Source: Cyanobacteria bacterium OH_CBB_238 (GTDB lineage Bacteria; Cyanobacteriota; Vampirovibrionia; Gastranaerophilales; Gastranaerophilaceae). From it: a stretch of 5,584 bases of DNA. Every line of letters starts with the position of its first letter. Positions within the stretch are counted from its first letter, which is position 1. The notes below the pieces were generated by a model that saw only the letters and a program-made list of their open reading frames with translations, did not search any database and was not told the DNA's origin. Made by a program: the position numbers and the translations under genes. Where the stretch lies: NCBI GenBank assembly GCA_023409995.1, contig JAEYQN010000105.1:1-5584 (forward strand). Reading direction: 5' to 3'. Below are positions 4,304 to 5,584 of the stretch, piece by piece.

Positions 4304-5584
4304 ATGGAAAGACAGATGACGGCAGTTGATGTCCAGGCATACCTTAGAGATGTAAAGGACAGAATCATGGATGCAAGGGTCATAGCTCTAGTCGAAGAAG
4401 ATTTGGAACACGGGCTGATGCCGGGCGAGATTAATGATTATACAGACAGGGGACTAAGTTTTGAACAGATGAAGGCTGTTTCTGATATGTATCGAAACAA
4501 AATTCCCATGGCAGTAGTTGCATCCATTGGTGCTAAAAAATATGATGCAGAGAAAATGAAGGTGGCAACAGAGCTTTATCTAAAGCAGATACCGGTTGAA
4601 GATATTGAGAAGGCATTGGCAGATACAAATACTGCACTTGATATGAGAAAGGCATTTGGACTTGCATTAGGCAAGGTACAGACTGCAATAGCGGTTTCTG
4701 AGGATACGATAACGAAGGAACCGATTGAGAAGGAGCAGGCAAAGGTACTTACCGAAATGATCCGTTCTCTTACGGAGGCTGTCCAGTCCCATACGGGGAA
4801 TTATGAGACAATCGAGAAACTGCTGAAACAGATGGAAACAATCCGCCTTGATGAAGCTGTAGCAAAAAATCTTACTTCTCTTAATGAAAAGCTGGAGAAG
4901 GAGAACAGAGAATTTACGGAACAGCTTGAAGGCAAGCAGAACGAAGTCAATAAGGGATTGCAGACCATAGCACAGCTTCGTACAGAGTTAGAAAACTTAA
5001 AGAAGGAGATGAAAATCATGCAGGATAGAAATACTGACCTTGAACAGCAGATTTCCCAGAGGGATGAGACAATCAGGGAGCAGGGACAGGCGATAATTGC
5101 AAAGAACTCAGCCATTGAAAAGTACAAATCAGCAGAAGAAAAAGCAGCTGATGAGCAGCATCATGAGAAAACTGTTTTGCAGGAAGAGACAGTGGAAAAA
5201 CAGCCAGAGAATGAGATGAAACCAAATTATGATTCACAGGCAGTAGGGCAGACGCAGGGAGCAATACCAAAACAGGCTGCAACCATTCCGGCGGGTGCAA
5301 TTCCGGTATATGCAAATGCTGGCGGAATCCCCGTTTATTACACTATGACGCTGGTGCAGGATCAAAAGGTGCTTCAAAGAACGGATGTTGATTATATGCA
5401 CCGCAAACCATCTGTATTTGAAGGCATTATGAGTAAGTTTGCATTTAAGAAAAAATCCCATAAGGATCTGGTACAGCTGGTCATTAACAAGGAACTTTCA
5501 CCGGAACAGGTGAATGCCATCCGTGGAGGACTGGAAAGCGGTCTTGACGAGGAACAGTTAGAGCTTATCATCAATAAGAATCTG
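4304..5584 (+). CDS. Repeat and coiled-coil protein, 3' end outside the window
   Basis: An open frame of 427 codons with no stop before the right edge, so the protein is partial at its C-terminus. I do not recognise a named family. Residues 27-105 hold three tandem 29-residue helical repeats: I27, M56 and M85 occupy one position, and L38, I67 and I96 another, with Pro one or two residues later (P40, P68, P97). A similar unit returns at about 398-427 (LSPEQVNAIRGGLESGLDEEQ) and probably continues. In between, about 145-290 is a Glu/Lys/Gln-rich coiled coil, and 319-348 is a Pro/Ala/Gly linker with IPVY repeats (GAIP, ATIP, GAIPVYA, GGIPVYYT). There is no signal peptide or membrane segment. ATG 4304 was chosen because AAGGAGG (4289-4295) lies eight bases upstream; ATG 4298 is too close. 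It follows the relaxase by 34 bases and is probably in its operon. A scaffold role in transfer is a guess from context. Confidence 0.85.
   Translation, partial: MERQMTAVDVQAYLRDVKDRIMDARVIALVEEDLEHGLMPGEINDYTDRGLSFEQMKAVSDMYRNKIPMAVVASIGAKKYDAEKMKVATELYLKQIPVEDIEKALADTNTALDMRKAFGLALGKVQTAIAVSEDTITKEPIEKEQAKVLTEMIRSLTEAVQSHTGNYETIEKLLKQMETIRLDEAVAKNLTSLNEKLEKENREFTEQLEGKQNEVNKGLQTIAQLRTELENLKKEMKIMQDRNTDLEQQISQRDETIREQGQAIIAKNSAIEKYKSAEEKAADEQHHEKTVLQEETVEKQPENEMKPNYDSQAVGQTQGAIPKQAATIPAGAIPVYANAGGIPVYYTMTLVQDQKVLQRTDVDYMHRKPSVFEGIMSKFAFKKKSHKDLVQLVINKELSPEQVNAIRGGLESGLDEEQLELIINKNL

Noticed and set aside
4084..4383. Minus-strand open frames across the relaxase end and the start of the next gene
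   Set aside because: Their translations are rich in Ser, Phe and Cys, as expected for the antisense of Glu/Lys-rich helical genes, and there is no supporting ribosome binding site or domain. The same applies to the other minus-strand frames, such as those at 1171-1542, 2232-2582 and 4801-5127.

Overview
The window looks like part of the mobilization (DNA-processing) module of an integrative conjugative element, or a related mobilizable element, from a low-GC Gram-positive host. A gut clostridium of the Lachnospiraceae type is the best guess. Reasons: moderately A+T-rich DNA, strong AAGGAGG ribosome binding sites, tightly packed or overlapping genes all on the + strand, and a gene set (RadC-type JAB protein, DUF3991/TOPRIM primase-like protein, MobC, MOBP relaxase) typical of such elements. 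No host housekeeping gene, integrase or element end is visible, so host and element family are inferred.

Layout. Positions 20-1535 carry two tightly linked genes: a stand-alone RadC/JAB-domain protein and a TOPRIM primase-like protein. Positions 1536-1971 are noncoding (436 bases) but dense with structure: a terminator-like hairpin just after the TOPRIM gene, a set of concentric inverted repeats (1555-1636), four CATATTTTACWGTA repeats (1650-1811) with hairpins between them, and three back-to-back hairpins (1830-1849, 1850-1894, 1897-1915). The middle hairpin carries a sequence close to a P-type nick site, so I call this the candidate oriT. Positions 1972-4269 are three overlapping genes: an acidic protein of unknown function, MobC and the relaxase. 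From 4304 a further gene, with no stop codon inside the window, runs off the right edge. It encodes a 29-residue-repeat and coiled-coil protein that I do not recognise.

How it may work together (inference). MobC and the relaxase would bind and nick the hairpin region upstream of their own operon. The relaxase would attach to the cut strand and lead it to a coupling protein encoded outside the window. The TOPRIM protein could serve priming or replication of the transferred strand. The repeat array sits between the primase gene and the putative oriT, so it could be a replication origin, a relaxosome accessory site or an operator. The long C-terminal coiled coil of the relaxase and the coiled coil of the last protein suggest an extended transfer complex, but this is not shown by the sequence.
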